Shown in pieces: positions 36,873 to 47,325 of a DNA stretch of 64,000 nucleotides. The notes beneath the pieces are model-generated. The model saw nothing but the letters and a program-made list of their open reading frames with translations, made no database searches and was not told the origin of the DNA. This DNA comes from Pseudarthrobacter sp. PS3-L1 (GTDB lineage Bacteria; Actinomycetota; Actinomycetes; Actinomycetales; Micrococcaceae), in NCBI RefSeq assembly GCF_030063285.1, contig NZ_JASISU010000003.1:1-64000 (forward strand), in the 5' to 3' direction. Positions within the stretch are counted from its first letter, which is position 1; every line of letters begins with the position of its first letter. The translations under genes and the position numbers were made by a program.

Positions 36873-38407
36873 GTCCGGAAAAGGGTTCTGAAGACCTGCG
36901 CCTGCAGCACTTGGTGGACGGAATTGTCCGGTTGGCTGCCGGTGACCTGGAAGCGCGTGTGGAACCATCTGAGAGGGGGGACGAAATTGACGCCGTCATC
37001 ATCGGTGTCAATCTGCTCGCCGAGGAGCTTGACCACATCTACTCGGACCTGGAGCAGCGAGTTGCCGACAGGACTGCCATGCTGCGCCGGACGCAGGACG
37101 AGCTGGAGAGGATGGCCAAAATGGATGCCCTGACGGGCCTTGCGAACAGGACGCTTCTGAACGAACGGATCCAGGAAGCCACCGCGGCTAGCGTGGAGAG
37201 TGGTCTGGCGCCAGCCGCGCTGGTCTTGGACCTGGATTCTTTTAAGGCAATCAACGACACCCTGGGCCACGGTGCCGGTGATGCGGTACTGGTCGAAGTC
37301 GCCACCCGGCTCCGGGCAGCAGTCAGGGCCACCGATACGGTAGCGCGCCTGGGCGGCGATGAATTTGCCGTTGTCATCACGGAGGCAACGGATGAGGAAA
37401 TCCTTGACATTGCCCACCGGGTCTCCGCCCACCTACAGGACAGTGTCCAGGTTGGCACCGAAACAGTCTGGGCCCGGGCCAGCATTGGGGTCTGTATTGG
37501 TACGCCAGGGTATCCGGCAGAGGCACTGATGCGCGATGCTGACATCGCGATGTACCAGGCGAAGATCCAGGGCCGCAATACCATCCAACTATTCCATCCG
37601 GACATGCTTGATGCCGTCCAGGAACGCTCACGCATCACCTCGGAGCTTAGGAGCGCGATCAACGGAGACGAGATGGCGCTGCTGTACCAGCCTGTGGTGG
37701 AACTGGCCTCGGGGCGGGTCACGGGACTAGAGGCGCTTGTCCGGTGGCACCACCCCAGCCGTGGAACCATCATGCCGGACAGTTTCATCCACATCGCCGA
37801 AGAATCGGGGCTGATCCTGGAGTTGGGCAGGTGGGTGCTGCATGAAGGCGTGGCTCAGCTCATGCGCTGGAACACCACAGCACCTGACCTGGCAGGCTTC
37901 CACCTGCACATCAATCTCTCGGCTGCCGAACTGTTGCGCAGCGACCTGCTGGCGGATATCCAAGACACGCTTAAAAGCCACGGAGTAGCTCCACAGCGCC
38001 TGGTGCTGGAGATCACCGAGACGGTGCTGATGTCCAGGGGCGCCCTTGAACAGCAGGTCCTGGGCAGCCTCCGAGATCTGGGGGTGGGATTGCAGATCGA
38101 CGATTTTGGGACAGGCTATTCGTCCATCAGCTACCTCCGGACGCTTCCCGCTGACACGGTCAAGGTTGACCATTCGCTCATCCAGGACATGTGCTCGAAT
38201 CCACAGCAGCAAGAGTTTGTTGCTGCCATTTTGCAGCTGATTTCCGCAGCCGGACTGACAGCAATAGTGGAGGGCATCGAAACACCCGAGCAAGCTGCCC
38301 AGTTGCAAGCAATGGGGTGCCTGTACGGGCAGGGCTACTACTTCGGTTATCCCCTGGTTGCGGACAAGGTCCTGGACCATATCCGCACGCCTGTGCCCCC
38401 TCGGTAG
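36869..38407 (+). CDS. GGDEF-EAL c-di-GMP enzyme with HAMP-like N-terminus
   Basis: The protein has 512 residues. The first 70 form a HAMP-like or helical segment (GIVRLAAGDLEARVEPSERGDEIDAV) without membrane helices, then a coiled-coil linker, a GGDEF domain (LGGDEF, 162-166, with RxxD at 153-156) and an EAL domain (LEALVRW, EAL at 288-290; DDFGTGYSS; VEGIE). All hallmark residues of both activities are present, so it can be a diguanylate cyclase, a phosphodiesterase or both. It overlaps the STAS-like gene by four bases and follows the LOV enzyme, forming a c-di-GMP cluster. Confidence 0.92.
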   Translation: MSPEKGSEDLRLQHLVDGIVRLAAGDLEARVEPSERGDEIDAVIIGVNLLAEELDHIYSDLEQRVADRTAMLRRTQDELERMAKMDALTGLANRTLLNERIQEATAASVESGLAPAALVLDLDSFKAINDTLGHGAGDAVLVEVATRLRAAVRATDTVARLGGDEFAVVITEATDEEILDIAHRVSAHLQDSVQVGTETVWARASIGVCIGTPGYPAEALMRDADIAMYQAKIQGRNTIQLFHPDMLDAVQERSRITSELRSAINGDEMALLYQPVVELASGRVTGLEALVRWHHPSRGTIMPDSFIHIAEESGLILELGRWVLHEGVAQLMRWNTTAPDLAGFHLHINLSAAELLRSDLLADIQDTLKSHGVAPQRLVLEITETVLMSRGALEQQVLGSLRDLGVGLQIDDFGTGYSSISYLRTLPADTVKVDHSLIQDMCSNPQQQEFVAAILQLISAAGLTAIVEGIETPEQAAQLQAMGCLYGQGYYFGYPLVADKVLDHIRTPVPPR

Positions 38408-38416
38408 CATGAGGGA

Positions 38417-39228
38417 ATGTCAAAGCGTTTGCAACGGATGCTACTTGTTCCATCAGTAATCCGGCTGGCCACCCGTGCCCCGCGGAACCCACACACGGCG
38501 TGGGAAGGCTACTGGCGTGGAATCGACGCCACCGGCCGTTCGGGAGACGTCCTGTGGGACTCTGGATCCAGGACGGAGCGTGACGCCTACGCAGAGGCCG
38601 TCGTCGCCCATTTTGATCCGACACTTCCGGTAGTTGACGTCGGCTGCGGCAACGGAACCCACAGCCGTTGGCTTGCGGCGCTGTTTCCCAGCGTGCTGGG
38701 TATTGATGTTTCCAGCGGCGCGGTGGAACGGGCAAATAGCGAGGCTGAGGGCCTAGCAAACGTTAACTTCATGGAGTTGGACGCCACCAAAGCCGGCGCT
38801 GGACAACAAATCCTAGAACGAACCGGACCTGCCAACATTTTTGTCCGCGGTGTCCTCCACATTCTTAAACCCGACAAACAGGCGTCTCTGGCCGCCAACC
38901 TCCGAACCGCCATTGGGGACCGGGGCCGGGTGTATCTCGCTGAGACCAACTTCCAGGGAAACAGCCTGGCCTACCTGCAGGAGCTGGGGGCTACACGGGG
39001 AAACATTCCCAGGCCCCTTCGGCGTGCCCTTGAAAATCTGCCACGCCCCGGGCATTTCGGCGCCGCGGAACTGCGTGCGGCCTTCCCTGCCGCAGAGTGG
39101 CGGATGGTTGCCGACGGACCCATCGCCATCAACGTGGTTCCAATGAACCCTGCTGGCCTCTCGCAGCAGGTCCCCGGGTATTTCGCCGTTCTGGCTGGGG
39201 AGGTTCGAGCACCGCGGCCTACGCTGGC

Positions 39229-39232
<4 letters not shown>
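38417..39232 (+). CDS. Class I SAM-dependent methyltransferase
   Basis: This 271-residue protein contains a clear SAM-binding motif I, VVDVGCGNGTHSRWLA (about 73-88), an acidic strand end (LGIDVSSGAVERAN) and NFMELDATKA for the later motifs. The substrate is unknown. It follows the GGDEF-EAL gene closely on the same strand, so co-transcription is possible. Its stop codon overlaps the kdpE stop on the other strand by four bases, leaving no room for a terminator between the convergent genes. The start at 38417 is as likely as an internal ATG seven codons on. Confidence 0.8.
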
Positions 39233-39917
<685 letters not shown>

Positions 39918-39921
<4 letters not shown>

Positions 39922-42449
39922 GATTCCATTCGATCTATGGACGGTGTGGAGCCAGCAGGAGCCACCGGACCACGAGGCACGGCTGGCAGGGCAACCACCA
40001 TGGTCAGTCCGCCGCCGGGGGTGTCCTCGGTCTCCAACGTGCCACCCATGCCCTCCGTGAAACCCTTGGACAGGGCCAGTCCCAGCCCCAGCCCGGTCAG
40101 GTTGTCAGTATCCCCAAGGCGCTGGAAAGGCACAAACACCTGGTCACGCCTGGCGGCGTCAATGCCAGGGCCGTGATCAATGATCCTGAACTGAACCTCG
40201 CTGGCAAACTGGCTAGTGGAGATCCGCACTTTCGTCCCTGCCGGGGCAAACCGCCGGGCGTTATCCAACAGGTTCACGATCACCCGTTGCAGGAGCCCGG
40301 GATCGGCCAGCAGGGGCGGCAAGTCCGGATCCAAGTCCAGCTCCACGGTGGCCGGGCCGAGCCCCAGCTCATCAAATGCCGGAAGGATTACATCTTCGGC
40401 ATCAATGGGCCGCAGTGACACCGCCAACACGCCAGCCTGGAGCCGGCTGACATCCAGGAGGCTGGTCACCAGCGCAGAAAGCGTCTCGAGGCTCTCCTCT
40501 GCCGTAGCCAACAGCTCCCTGTTGTCCTCAGCGGACAGGCCGGACCCTGCAGACCGGATGCCGCTCACGGCGGCCGTTGCGGCAGCCAAGGGCCGGCGCA
40601 GGTCATGGCTCACGGCCGAAAGCAACGCACTGCGGACCCGGTCCGTTTCAGCCAGCGGCGCGAATTCCCTGGCTGTCTCGGCCAGATCGGAATTCTCCAG
40701 TGCCGCCTCCAGCTGGGTGGCTATGACGCTGAGGAGGCGTCGTCCGGACGCGGCCAGTTCAACCCCATACAACTCAAGGACCCCCCTCTCCCCCACAGCA
40801 ACAGTGCTACTGGGCTGGCCTGCGTCGTCCGGGAGCGTTCCGTCCCTGCTAAGCGTGCGGCCTTCCACCAACAGGCGGGCGCCCGTAAGGCCGAAGGCTT
40901 CACGCGTTTGGCCCACCAGGGCATCCAGGGCTCCCTGACCCCGCAGGACACTACCCGAGACACTGGCAAGCAGTTCGGACTCAGCGGTGGCCCGGGCAGC
41001 AGCCCGGGTGCGCCGCGCCGCCTGATCCACCACATAGCTGACCAGGACGGCATTGATGACGTACAGCACCAGGGCCAGCAAGTGGAAGGGTTCGGCCACT
41101 GTGACCGTATGGAGCGGGTCCACAAAAAAATAGTCGAGGGTGAGCCCGGAGAGAAGTGCGGCGAAAAGTGCCGGCCAGATCCCCCCCACGAGAGCCACGA
41201 CAACCACCACCAGCTGGTAGGAAAGCACATCACTGGTGATGGACTCTTCGCTGCGCAACGCTGTCAACAGCAGGGTCATCAGCGGCCCTATCACCAAGGC
41301 CAGGAGGAACCCCGCCATGCGGCGCCGGAAAGTCAGCGCACCGCCCACCTTTGGCAGGGTGAACCTGCCACCGGCCGATTCGTGATTAACAATGTGTACG
41401 TCGATGGCACCGGCTTCGCGGGTCACCGTGGAACCAATGCCAGGTCCGCTCAGTGCCGCCGCAATCCTGCCGCGGCGGCTCACGCCAATGACCAACTGCG
41501 TGGCATTAACGCTGCGGGCAAAATCCACCAGCGCATGTGGCACGTTTTCACCCACCACCTGGTGGTAGGTGCCACCGAGTTTCTCCACCAGGGCGCGCTG
41601 CTGGGCAAGGGCTCCGGGATGGTCAGATCGCAACCCCTCCTGGCTGCTGACGTGCACTGCCAGGAGTTCACCACCGGAACGTGCCGTGATTCGGGCGCCG
41701 CGGCGCAGCAGGGTGTCCCCTTCGGGGCCCCCGGTCAGTGTGACCACCACCCGTTCACGGGCCTCCCAGGTGCTGTCGATCCCGTGCTGCGCCCGGTAGG
41801 ACTTGAGCGCACTGTCCACCTCATCGGCCAGCCACAGCAGGGCAAGTTCGCGTAACGCCGTCAGGTTGCCCAGCCGGAAGTAGTTGGACAGCGCCGCGTC
41901 AATCCGTTCTGCCGGATAGACGCGACCGTCGGCGAGCCGGTCCCTGAGTGCTTGCGGGTCCAGGTCGATGACCTCGATCTGGTCCGCTGACCGCAATGCC
42001 GCGTCCGGAACAGTCTCACGCTGCGGGGCCCCGGTGATCTGTTCCACGACGTCATTGAGCGACTCAATGTGCTGGATGTTGACGGTGGAGATCACGTTGA
42101 TGCCGGCGTCGAGCAGCGCCGCAACGTCCTGCCACCGCTTGTCATTGGCGCTACCCGGGGCATTGGTGTGTGCAAGTTCGTCCACCAGTGCAATGTCCGG
42201 CTGCCGGGCAATCACCGCGTCCAGGTCCATCTCCGTCAGCGTGACCCCCCGGTGGCTGATGGTCTGCCGGGGCAGGGTTTCCAGGCCCTCGGCCATGCTC
42301 ACGGTGGCGCTGCGGCCGTGGGTTTCGACGACGGCCACCACCACATCGCGCCCCTCCTCCAGGAGTCGCTTGCCCTCCTCGAGCATGGCGTAGGTTTTGC
42401 CGACGCCGGGCGCCGCTCCCAACAGCACCCGGAGTCGTCCTCGCTGCAT
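39918..42449 (-). CDS. kdpD: Sensor histidine kinase KdpD
   Basis: The 843-residue sensor has the full KdpD plan: an N-terminal KdpD domain with Walker A GAAPGVGKTYAM (11-22), a universal-stress-protein-like domain (about 250-370), four closely spaced transmembrane helices (about 385-490), a GAF-like region, and a kinase core with the phospho-histidine in SAVSHDLRRPLAA (near 615) and a GLGLGLALSKG ATP lid. It phosphorylates KdpE. The gene starts three bases after kdpC ends, so sensor and regulator genes belong to the same transcription unit as the pump. Confidence 0.95.
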
Positions 42450-42452
42450 GGC

Positions 42453-43061
42453 CTAGCCTTCCGTTGCATCCAGATCAAGATTGAGCTGCAGGACGTTGAC
42501 GCTCGGTTCACCCAGGAATCCAAGGTCACGCTGCTGCAGTACTGACTTGACCATATCCTCCACAGTGGATTCCGGCAGCGAGCGTTCCCTGGCAACACGG
42601 GGAACCTGCAGCATGGCGTAGGCCTCGCTGATGTGTGGGTCAAGCCCGGACGCAGAGGCCGTCAGGGCATCCGCCGGGATAGTTGCCGGATCCACCTGCT
42701 CAAAATCTGCGATGGCGGCTTTCCGCCCTTCGATCGCGGAGATCAGGTCCGTGTTCTCCGGGCCGTAGTTGGAACCGGTGGAGGCACCGCCGTCGTATCC
42801 GTCCCCAGCCGCAGAGGGCCGCGGCTGGAAATAGGTGGCCAGCGGGGCACCGTCCGCGCTGGTGAACGGCTGCGCGATCAGCGCCGAACCCAGCACGGCG
42901 CCGTTGTGGGTCACCGTGGAGCCGTTGGCCTGGGCGGGCAGCGCGAGCTGGCCAATTCCCAGGACCACCAGCGGGTACACGACGCCCAGTGCCACTGTGA
43001 AGACCAGCATGGCCCGCAGTCCGGTCCAGGCTGCCCGGACCCCTGAAGATGTTGTACGCAT
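42453..43061 (-). CDS. kdpC: K+-transporting ATPase subunit KdpC
   Basis: This 202-residue subunit of the KdpFABC potassium pump has a single N-terminal transmembrane helix (AMLVFTVALGVVYPLVVLGI) and an extracytoplasmic part. Family signatures are YFQPRPSAAGDGYDGGASTGSNYGP and DALTASASGLDPHISEAYA. It is thought to stabilise the complex and assist potassium or ATP binding. It lies between kdpB and kdpD with short gaps. Confidence 0.95.
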   Translation of the reverse strand: MRTTSSGVRAAWTGLRAMLVFTVALGVVYPLVVLGIGQLALPAQANGSTVTHNGAVLGSALIAQPFTSADGAPLATYFQPRPSAAGDGYDGGASTGSNYGPENTDLISAIEGRKAAIADFEQVDPATIPADALTASASGLDPHISEAYAMLQVPRVARERSLPESTVEDMVKSVLQQRDLGFLGEPSVNVLQLNLDLDATEG

Positions 43062-43092
43062 GAAAATTCAGCTTTCTCTCAAAAAGGGGTGG

Positions 43093-45279
43093 TCAGAAAC
43101 CGGGGATCAGGCGGATGAGCAGGTCCAGCAGCCAGATGCCGATGAACGGCACCACCACGCCACCAAGGCCGTACACCAGGAGGTTGCGCCCGAGGACCTT
43201 GTCAGCGCCGAGCGGGCGGTACTTGACGCCCTTCAGCGCCAGCGGGATCAGGAATACGATCACAATCGCGTTGAAGATGATCGCGGACAATACTGCCGAT
43301 GCCGGTGAGTGCAAACCCATGATGTTCAGGACACCCAGCCCAGGGAAGACACCGGCGAACATGGCCGGGATGATGGCGAAGTACTTGGCAATGTCATTTG
43401 CAATGGAGAACGTCGTCAGGGCGCCGCGGGTGATCAGCAACTGTTTGCCGATCCGCACAATGTCGATCAGCTTGGTGGGATCCGAGTCAAGGTCAACCAT
43501 GTTACCGGCCTCCTTGGCCGCGGATGTGCCGGTATTCATGGCCACGCCCACGTCTGCCTGGGCCAGCGCAGGGGCGTCATTGGTGCCGTCACCCGTCATG
43601 GCCACCAGGCGCCCACCTGACTGTTCCTTGCGGATCAGTGCCATCTTGTCCTCAGGGGTCGCCTCCGCCAGGAAGTCGTCCACCCCGGCCTCAGCAGCAA
43701 TGGCCTTGGCTGTGAGCGGGTTGTCGCCGGTGATCATCACCGTACGGATACCCATGGAGCGCAGCTCGGCGAACCGCTCCCGGAGACCGTCCTTGACCAC
43801 ATCCTTGAGATGCACGACGCCGAGAACCCGGGCACCGCCATCGGTCTCCGCCGTAGCAACCACCAGCGGCGTCCCACCCCCCTGGGACACCTCTGTGACC
43901 TGAGCCTGAAGCGCAGCAGCTATCTGTGCAGGAATGGGGGTCATTGATTCCACCCATGCGGTAACGGCGGAACCAGCACCCTTGCGCAGCAGGGTGCCAT
44001 CGGGCAGGTCCAGGCCACTCATGCGGGTCTGTGCCGTAAACGGGACAATCTCGCCCGTTGGACTGCCGCTGACATCGGTGCCGAGGGTGCGGGCAAGGTC
44101 GACAATGGATTTGCCCTCTGGTGTGGGGTCCGCGAGGGATGCCCGGGCAGCAACGGCCACTAGGTCCTGCTCCGCCACACCGGGCACCGGCAGGAATGCC
44201 GACGCCATGCGGTTCCCGTAGGTGATGGTGCCAGTCTTGTCGAGCAGAAGGGTAGTGACGTCACCAGCCGCCTCTACAGCGCGCCCCGACATGGCCAGTA
44301 CATTGTGCTGGACCAGCCGGTCCATGCCGGCAATGCCGATCGCGGAGAGCAGCGCACCAATGGTGGTGGGAATGAGGCAGACCAGCAGCGCAACGAGCAC
44401 AGGAACGCTGGCTTGGGCATTGACATAGGAAGCGATCGGGTTGATGGTCAGCGTTACCACCACGAAGACAATGGACAGGCTGGCCAGCAGCACGTTCAGC
44501 GCGATCTCGTTGGGTGTTTTCTGCCGCGCGGCGCCTTCCACCAGGCCAATCATTCGGTCCACGAAGGTCTCGCCAGGCTTGGACGTGATGCGGACAATAA
44601 TCCGGTCCGAGAGGACACGGGTACCACCTGTCACCGCGCTCCTGTCACCACCGGATTCGCGGACCACCGGTGCGGATTCGCCGGTAATGGCGGATTCGTC
44701 AATGGAGGCGATACCCCACACGATGTCCCCGTCTCCTGGGACCAGTTCGCCGGCAGTGACCACTACTGTGTCCCCCAGTGTCAGCTCCGACGACGGCGTC
44801 TGGACCAATGCGGCCCGCTCGGCGGCGGGATCTGCGGCGTCGTCGTACGCGCTCACCACGTGGGCGGGAGTACTGGTGCGGGTTTTTCGTAGACTGTCTG
44901 CCTGTGCTTTGCCGCGGCCCTCGGCGACAGATTCGGCGAGGTTGGCGAAGAGTACCGTGAGCCACAGCCACACGGCGATGGCGCCCGTGAAAGAGCCAGG
45001 AATTGCGGATCCGCCGGACGGCTGCGGTCCACCAAGGAAGGGTTCGGCAATGGCAATGGCGGTGGTCAGCGCGGCGCCAACCTCCACAATGAACATGACG
45101 GGGTTGCGCCACATGAGGCGCGGATCCAGCTTGCGCAGGGCCCCGGGGACGGCTTGGACCAGTGCTGCCGCGGTAATGGCCGAGGAACGCCTGGCCGTGG
45201 TGCTGCCAGAACCGGCAGGTTCACCCGGGGTGCCGCCGGCGTCGGGCGTGGTGGGGATCTGTGTTGTGGACGTTGACAT
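43093..45279 (-). CDS. kdpB: K+-transporting ATPase catalytic subunit KdpB
   Basis: This is the P-type ATPase subunit of the Kdp pump, 728 residues with a polar N-terminal extension of about 35 residues compared with the E. coli protein. The phosphorylated aspartate is in [13 protein letters not shown] (near 346). TGES (actuator loop), [21 protein letters not shown] (hinge, at about 565-586) and the [21 protein letters not shown] membrane segment are all seen. It energises potassium import through KdpA. Confidence 0.96.
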   Translation of the reverse strand: MSTSTTQIPTTPDAGGTPGEPAGSGSTTARRSSAITAAALVQAVPGALRKLDPRLMWRNPVMFIVEVGAALTTAIAIAEPFLGGPQPSGGSAIPGSFTGAIAVWLWLTVLFANLAESVAEGRGKAQADSLRKTRTSTPAHVVSAYDDAADPAAERAALVQTPSSELTLGDTVVVTAGELVPGDGDIVWGIASIDESAITGESAPVVRESGGDRSAVTGGTRVLSDRIIVRITSKPGETFVDRMIGLVEGAARQKTPNEIALNVLLASLSIVFVVVTLTINPIASYVNAQASVPVLVALLVCLIPTTIGALLSAIGIAGMDRLVQHNVLAMSGRAVEAAGDVTTLLLDKTGTITYGNRMASAFLPVPGVAEQDLVAVAARASLADPTPEGKSIVDLARTLGTDVSGSPTGEIVPFTAQTRMSGLDLPDGTLLRKGAGSAVTAWVESMTPIPAQIAAALQAQVTEVSQGGGTPLVVATAETDGGARVLGVVHLKDVVKDGLRERFAELRSMGIRTVMITGDNPLTAKAIAAEAGVDDFLAEATPEDKMALIRKEQSGGRLVAMTGDGTNDAPALAQADVGVAMNTGTSAAKEAGNMVDLDSDPTKLIDIVRIGKQLLITRGALTTFSIANDIAKYFAIIPAMFAGVFPGLGVLNIMGLHSPASAVLSAIIFNAIVIVFLIPLALKGVKYRPLGADKVLGRNLLVYGLGGVVVPFIGIWLLDLLIRLIPGF

Positions 45280-45282
45280 GGT

Positions 45283-46956
45283 CTAGAGAAGCCCTTCTGC
45301 GAGGGGTCCGAGTGTGAGGACGGGGAAGTAGGTCAGGGCTGTGACAATCAGCGTCACACCCACCAGAAGCCCCACAAACAGGGGCTTATGAGTGCGCAGG
45401 GTGCCGGCGGTTTCCGGAATTTTCTCCTGCGCGGCGAGGGAACCTGCCAGGGCCAAGACCAACGCAATGGGGATGAACCGGCCCAGCAGCATGGCCACAC
45501 CCAGCGCGGTGTTCAGCCACGGCGTATTGGCGGTGAGCCCGGCGAAGGCGGATCCATTGTTGTTGGCGGCCGAGGTGAAGGCATACAGGACCTCGGAGAG
45601 ACCGTGGTTTCCGGGATTCCAGATGGACGTTCCCGTGACACTCTCCGCGAGCGCCGGGATGGCAAAACTCAGTGCCGTGCCGCCGAGGATCAGGACAGGG
45701 ACCACCAGGATGTAGAGGCTGGCTAGCTTGATTTCGCGAGGATTGATCTTCTTGCCGAGATATTCGGGCGTGCGTCCCACCAGCAGGCCCGCTACGAAGA
45801 CGGCAATGATGGCCAGGACCAGCATGCCGTACAGGCCAGAACCCACACCGCCGGGAGCAACCTCGCCCAACATCATGTTGAGCATGGGCAGCATGCCGCC
45901 CAGTGCCGTATAGGAATCGTGCATCGAGTTCACGGCACCGGTTGAGGTAAGGGTACTGGTGGTGCCGAACAGGGTGGAACCCAGGATTCCGAAGCGCTGT
46001 TCCTTGCCTTCCATGGCGCCGCCGGCGAGCGCTGTTGCCGTGCCATTTCCAGCCAGTTCCAGCCCGGAGAGGATCAGGAGGGAGGCGACGTAGAACGTGG
46101 CCATCACGGCGGCTATCGCATAGCCCTGCTTTTTGTCACCCACCATCCTGCCGAAGGTTCGGGGGAGGGAGAATGGGATCATCAGCATCAGGACAACCTG
46201 GAAGAAGCTGGTCCAGGCCGTGGGGTTTTCAAAGGGGTGGGATGAGTTGGTGTTGAAAAATCCGCCTCCATTGGTACCCAGCAGCTTGATGGCTTCCTGC
46301 GATGCGACAGGGCCTCCGGGCAGGGTCTGGGTCCCCCCGGAGAGCGTGGTGACCTCCGTGAAGCCGTTCAGGTTCTGGATCACGCCACCGGCAAGGAGGA
46401 CGACGGCGGACACCAGCGCCACAGGCAGGAGGAGCCGGAGGGTTCCCCGGGTAAGGTCAACCCAGAAGTTGCCGATGGTCCCAGACCCCTTGCGGGCAAA
46501 CCCCCGGATCAGGGCGACGGCGACAGCGATGCCCACGGCGGCAGAAACGAAGTTCTGCACCGCCAGGCCCGCAAGCTGGACCGTGTAGCCCAGCGTGAGT
46601 TCGGGAGAATAGGACTGCCAGTTGGTGTTGGTGACAAAGGAAACGGCTGTATTAAACGCCAGCCCCTCCGGAACAGCGGGCAGGCCCAGGGAGTAGGGCA
46701 GCACGCTCTGGAAACGCTGCAGGACGTAGACCAGCAGCACACCCATGGCGGAGAACCAGAGCACACTGCGAAGGTAGGCGCGCCAGGACTGCTCCGTGTC
46801 TTCTGCGACGCCGGTCAGCCGGTAGAAGAGCCGCTCCACCCGCAGGTGGGTGGTGGCGGTGTAGATCCGGGCCATATAGTCGCCCAGTGGACGGTAGAGC
46901 ACCACCAGGATGAGCGCCAGGAGGAGGAACTGAAGAATGCCGAAAAAGATCTCCAT
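45283..46956 (-). CDS. kdpA: K+-transporting ATPase channel subunit KdpA
   Basis: This 557-residue membrane channel subunit selects and passes K+ in the Kdp complex. It has about ten transmembrane helices and the repeated selectivity-filter-like segments, for example [29 protein letters not shown] and [13 protein letters not shown]. It starts one base before the kdpF stop region ends (46956 versus 46958), so kdpF and kdpA are tightly linked. Confidence 0.96.
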   Translation of the reverse strand: MEIFFGILQFLLLALILVVLYRPLGDYMARIYTATTHLRVERLFYRLTGVAEDTEQSWRAYLRSVLWFSAMGVLLVYVLQRFQSVLPYSLGLPAVPEGLAFNTAVSFVTNTNWQSYSPELTLGYTVQLAGLAVQNFVSAAVGIAVAVALIRGFARKGSGTIGNFWVDLTRGTLRLLLPVALVSAVVLLAGGVIQNLNGFTEVTTLSGGTQTLPGGPVASQEAIKLLGTNGGGFFNTNSSHPFENPTAWTSFFQVVLMLMIPFSLPRTFGRMVGDKKQGYAIAAVMATFYVASLLILSGLELAGNGTATALAGGAMEGKEQRFGILGSTLFGTTSTLTSTGAVNSMHDSYTALGGMLPMLNMMLGEVAPGGVGSGLYGMLVLAIIAVFVAGLLVGRTPEYLGKKINPREIKLASLYILVVPVLILGGTALSFAIPALAESVTGTSIWNPGNHGLSEVLYAFTSAANNNGSAFAGLTANTPWLNTALGVAMLLGRFIPIALVLALAGSLAAQEKIPETAGTLRTHKPLFVGLLVGVTLIVTALTYFPVLTLGPLAEGLL

Positions 46957-46957
46957 G

Positions 46958-47047
46958 TCAGAAGCGCTCCGGTTTCACCAGGGCGTACACGAGGTAGCCG
47001 ATGGCGGCAATCCCCAGTATCGCGGCCACTGCAGAAAAGACGATCAC
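46958..47047 (-). CDS. kdpF: K+-transporting ATPase subunit KdpF
   Basis: This 29-residue single-helix membrane peptide starts [13 protein letters not shown] and ends YALVKPERF, the classic KdpF C-terminus. The GTG at 47047 overlaps the stop of the preceding 27-codon frame (GTGA), and the stop is one base from kdpA. KdpF is reported to stabilise the KdpFABC complex. Confidence 0.92.
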   Translation of the reverse strand: MIVFSAVAAILGIAAIGYLVYALVKPERF

Positions 47048-47127
47048 AGCTTTTCCACCCCTTTGGCCACGAGACCGACCACCACAAAAAGTGTGATGCC
47101 GGTGAGGACGTAGACGACGTCTAGCAC
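47044..47127 (-). CDS. Small membrane peptide at head of kdp operon
   Basis: This 27-codon frame starts GTG and reads LDVVYVLTGITLFVVVGL for one transmembrane helix, then a basic end (VAKGVEKL). A near-perfect ribosome binding site, GAAGGAG, lies seven bases upstream, and the stop overlaps the kdpF start (GTGA), so it is very probably translated and coupled. It could be a further small subunit of the Kdp pump or a translated leader that sets kdpF expression. From memory, similar short frames occur ahead of kdpF in other bacteria; no name was recognised. Confidence 0.75.
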   Translation of the reverse strand: MLDVVYVLTGITLFVVVGLVAKGVEKL

Positions 47128-47325
47128 GATTGGCTCCTTCAAATCTTTTGGCGCATCCTGGCCGAATGCGGCGCCCGTTCCGGGGCGGCCTCTTGATTAG
47201 ATACCCGGAATCAGGGTGCCGGCCGCTGTCCTAACGGAATCCAAACGGCCCTTGCCCCAATCCTCACGGGAGGCATGCAAAAAACTGTTCACGCCGCCGT
47301 CGGGCGTTCCCACTAGGCTGTGAAC

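Noticed and set aside
40605..41855. Plus-strand open frame of 416 codons opposite kdpD
   Set aside because: It is antisense to an intact, motif-complete kdpD and has no recognisable domain.
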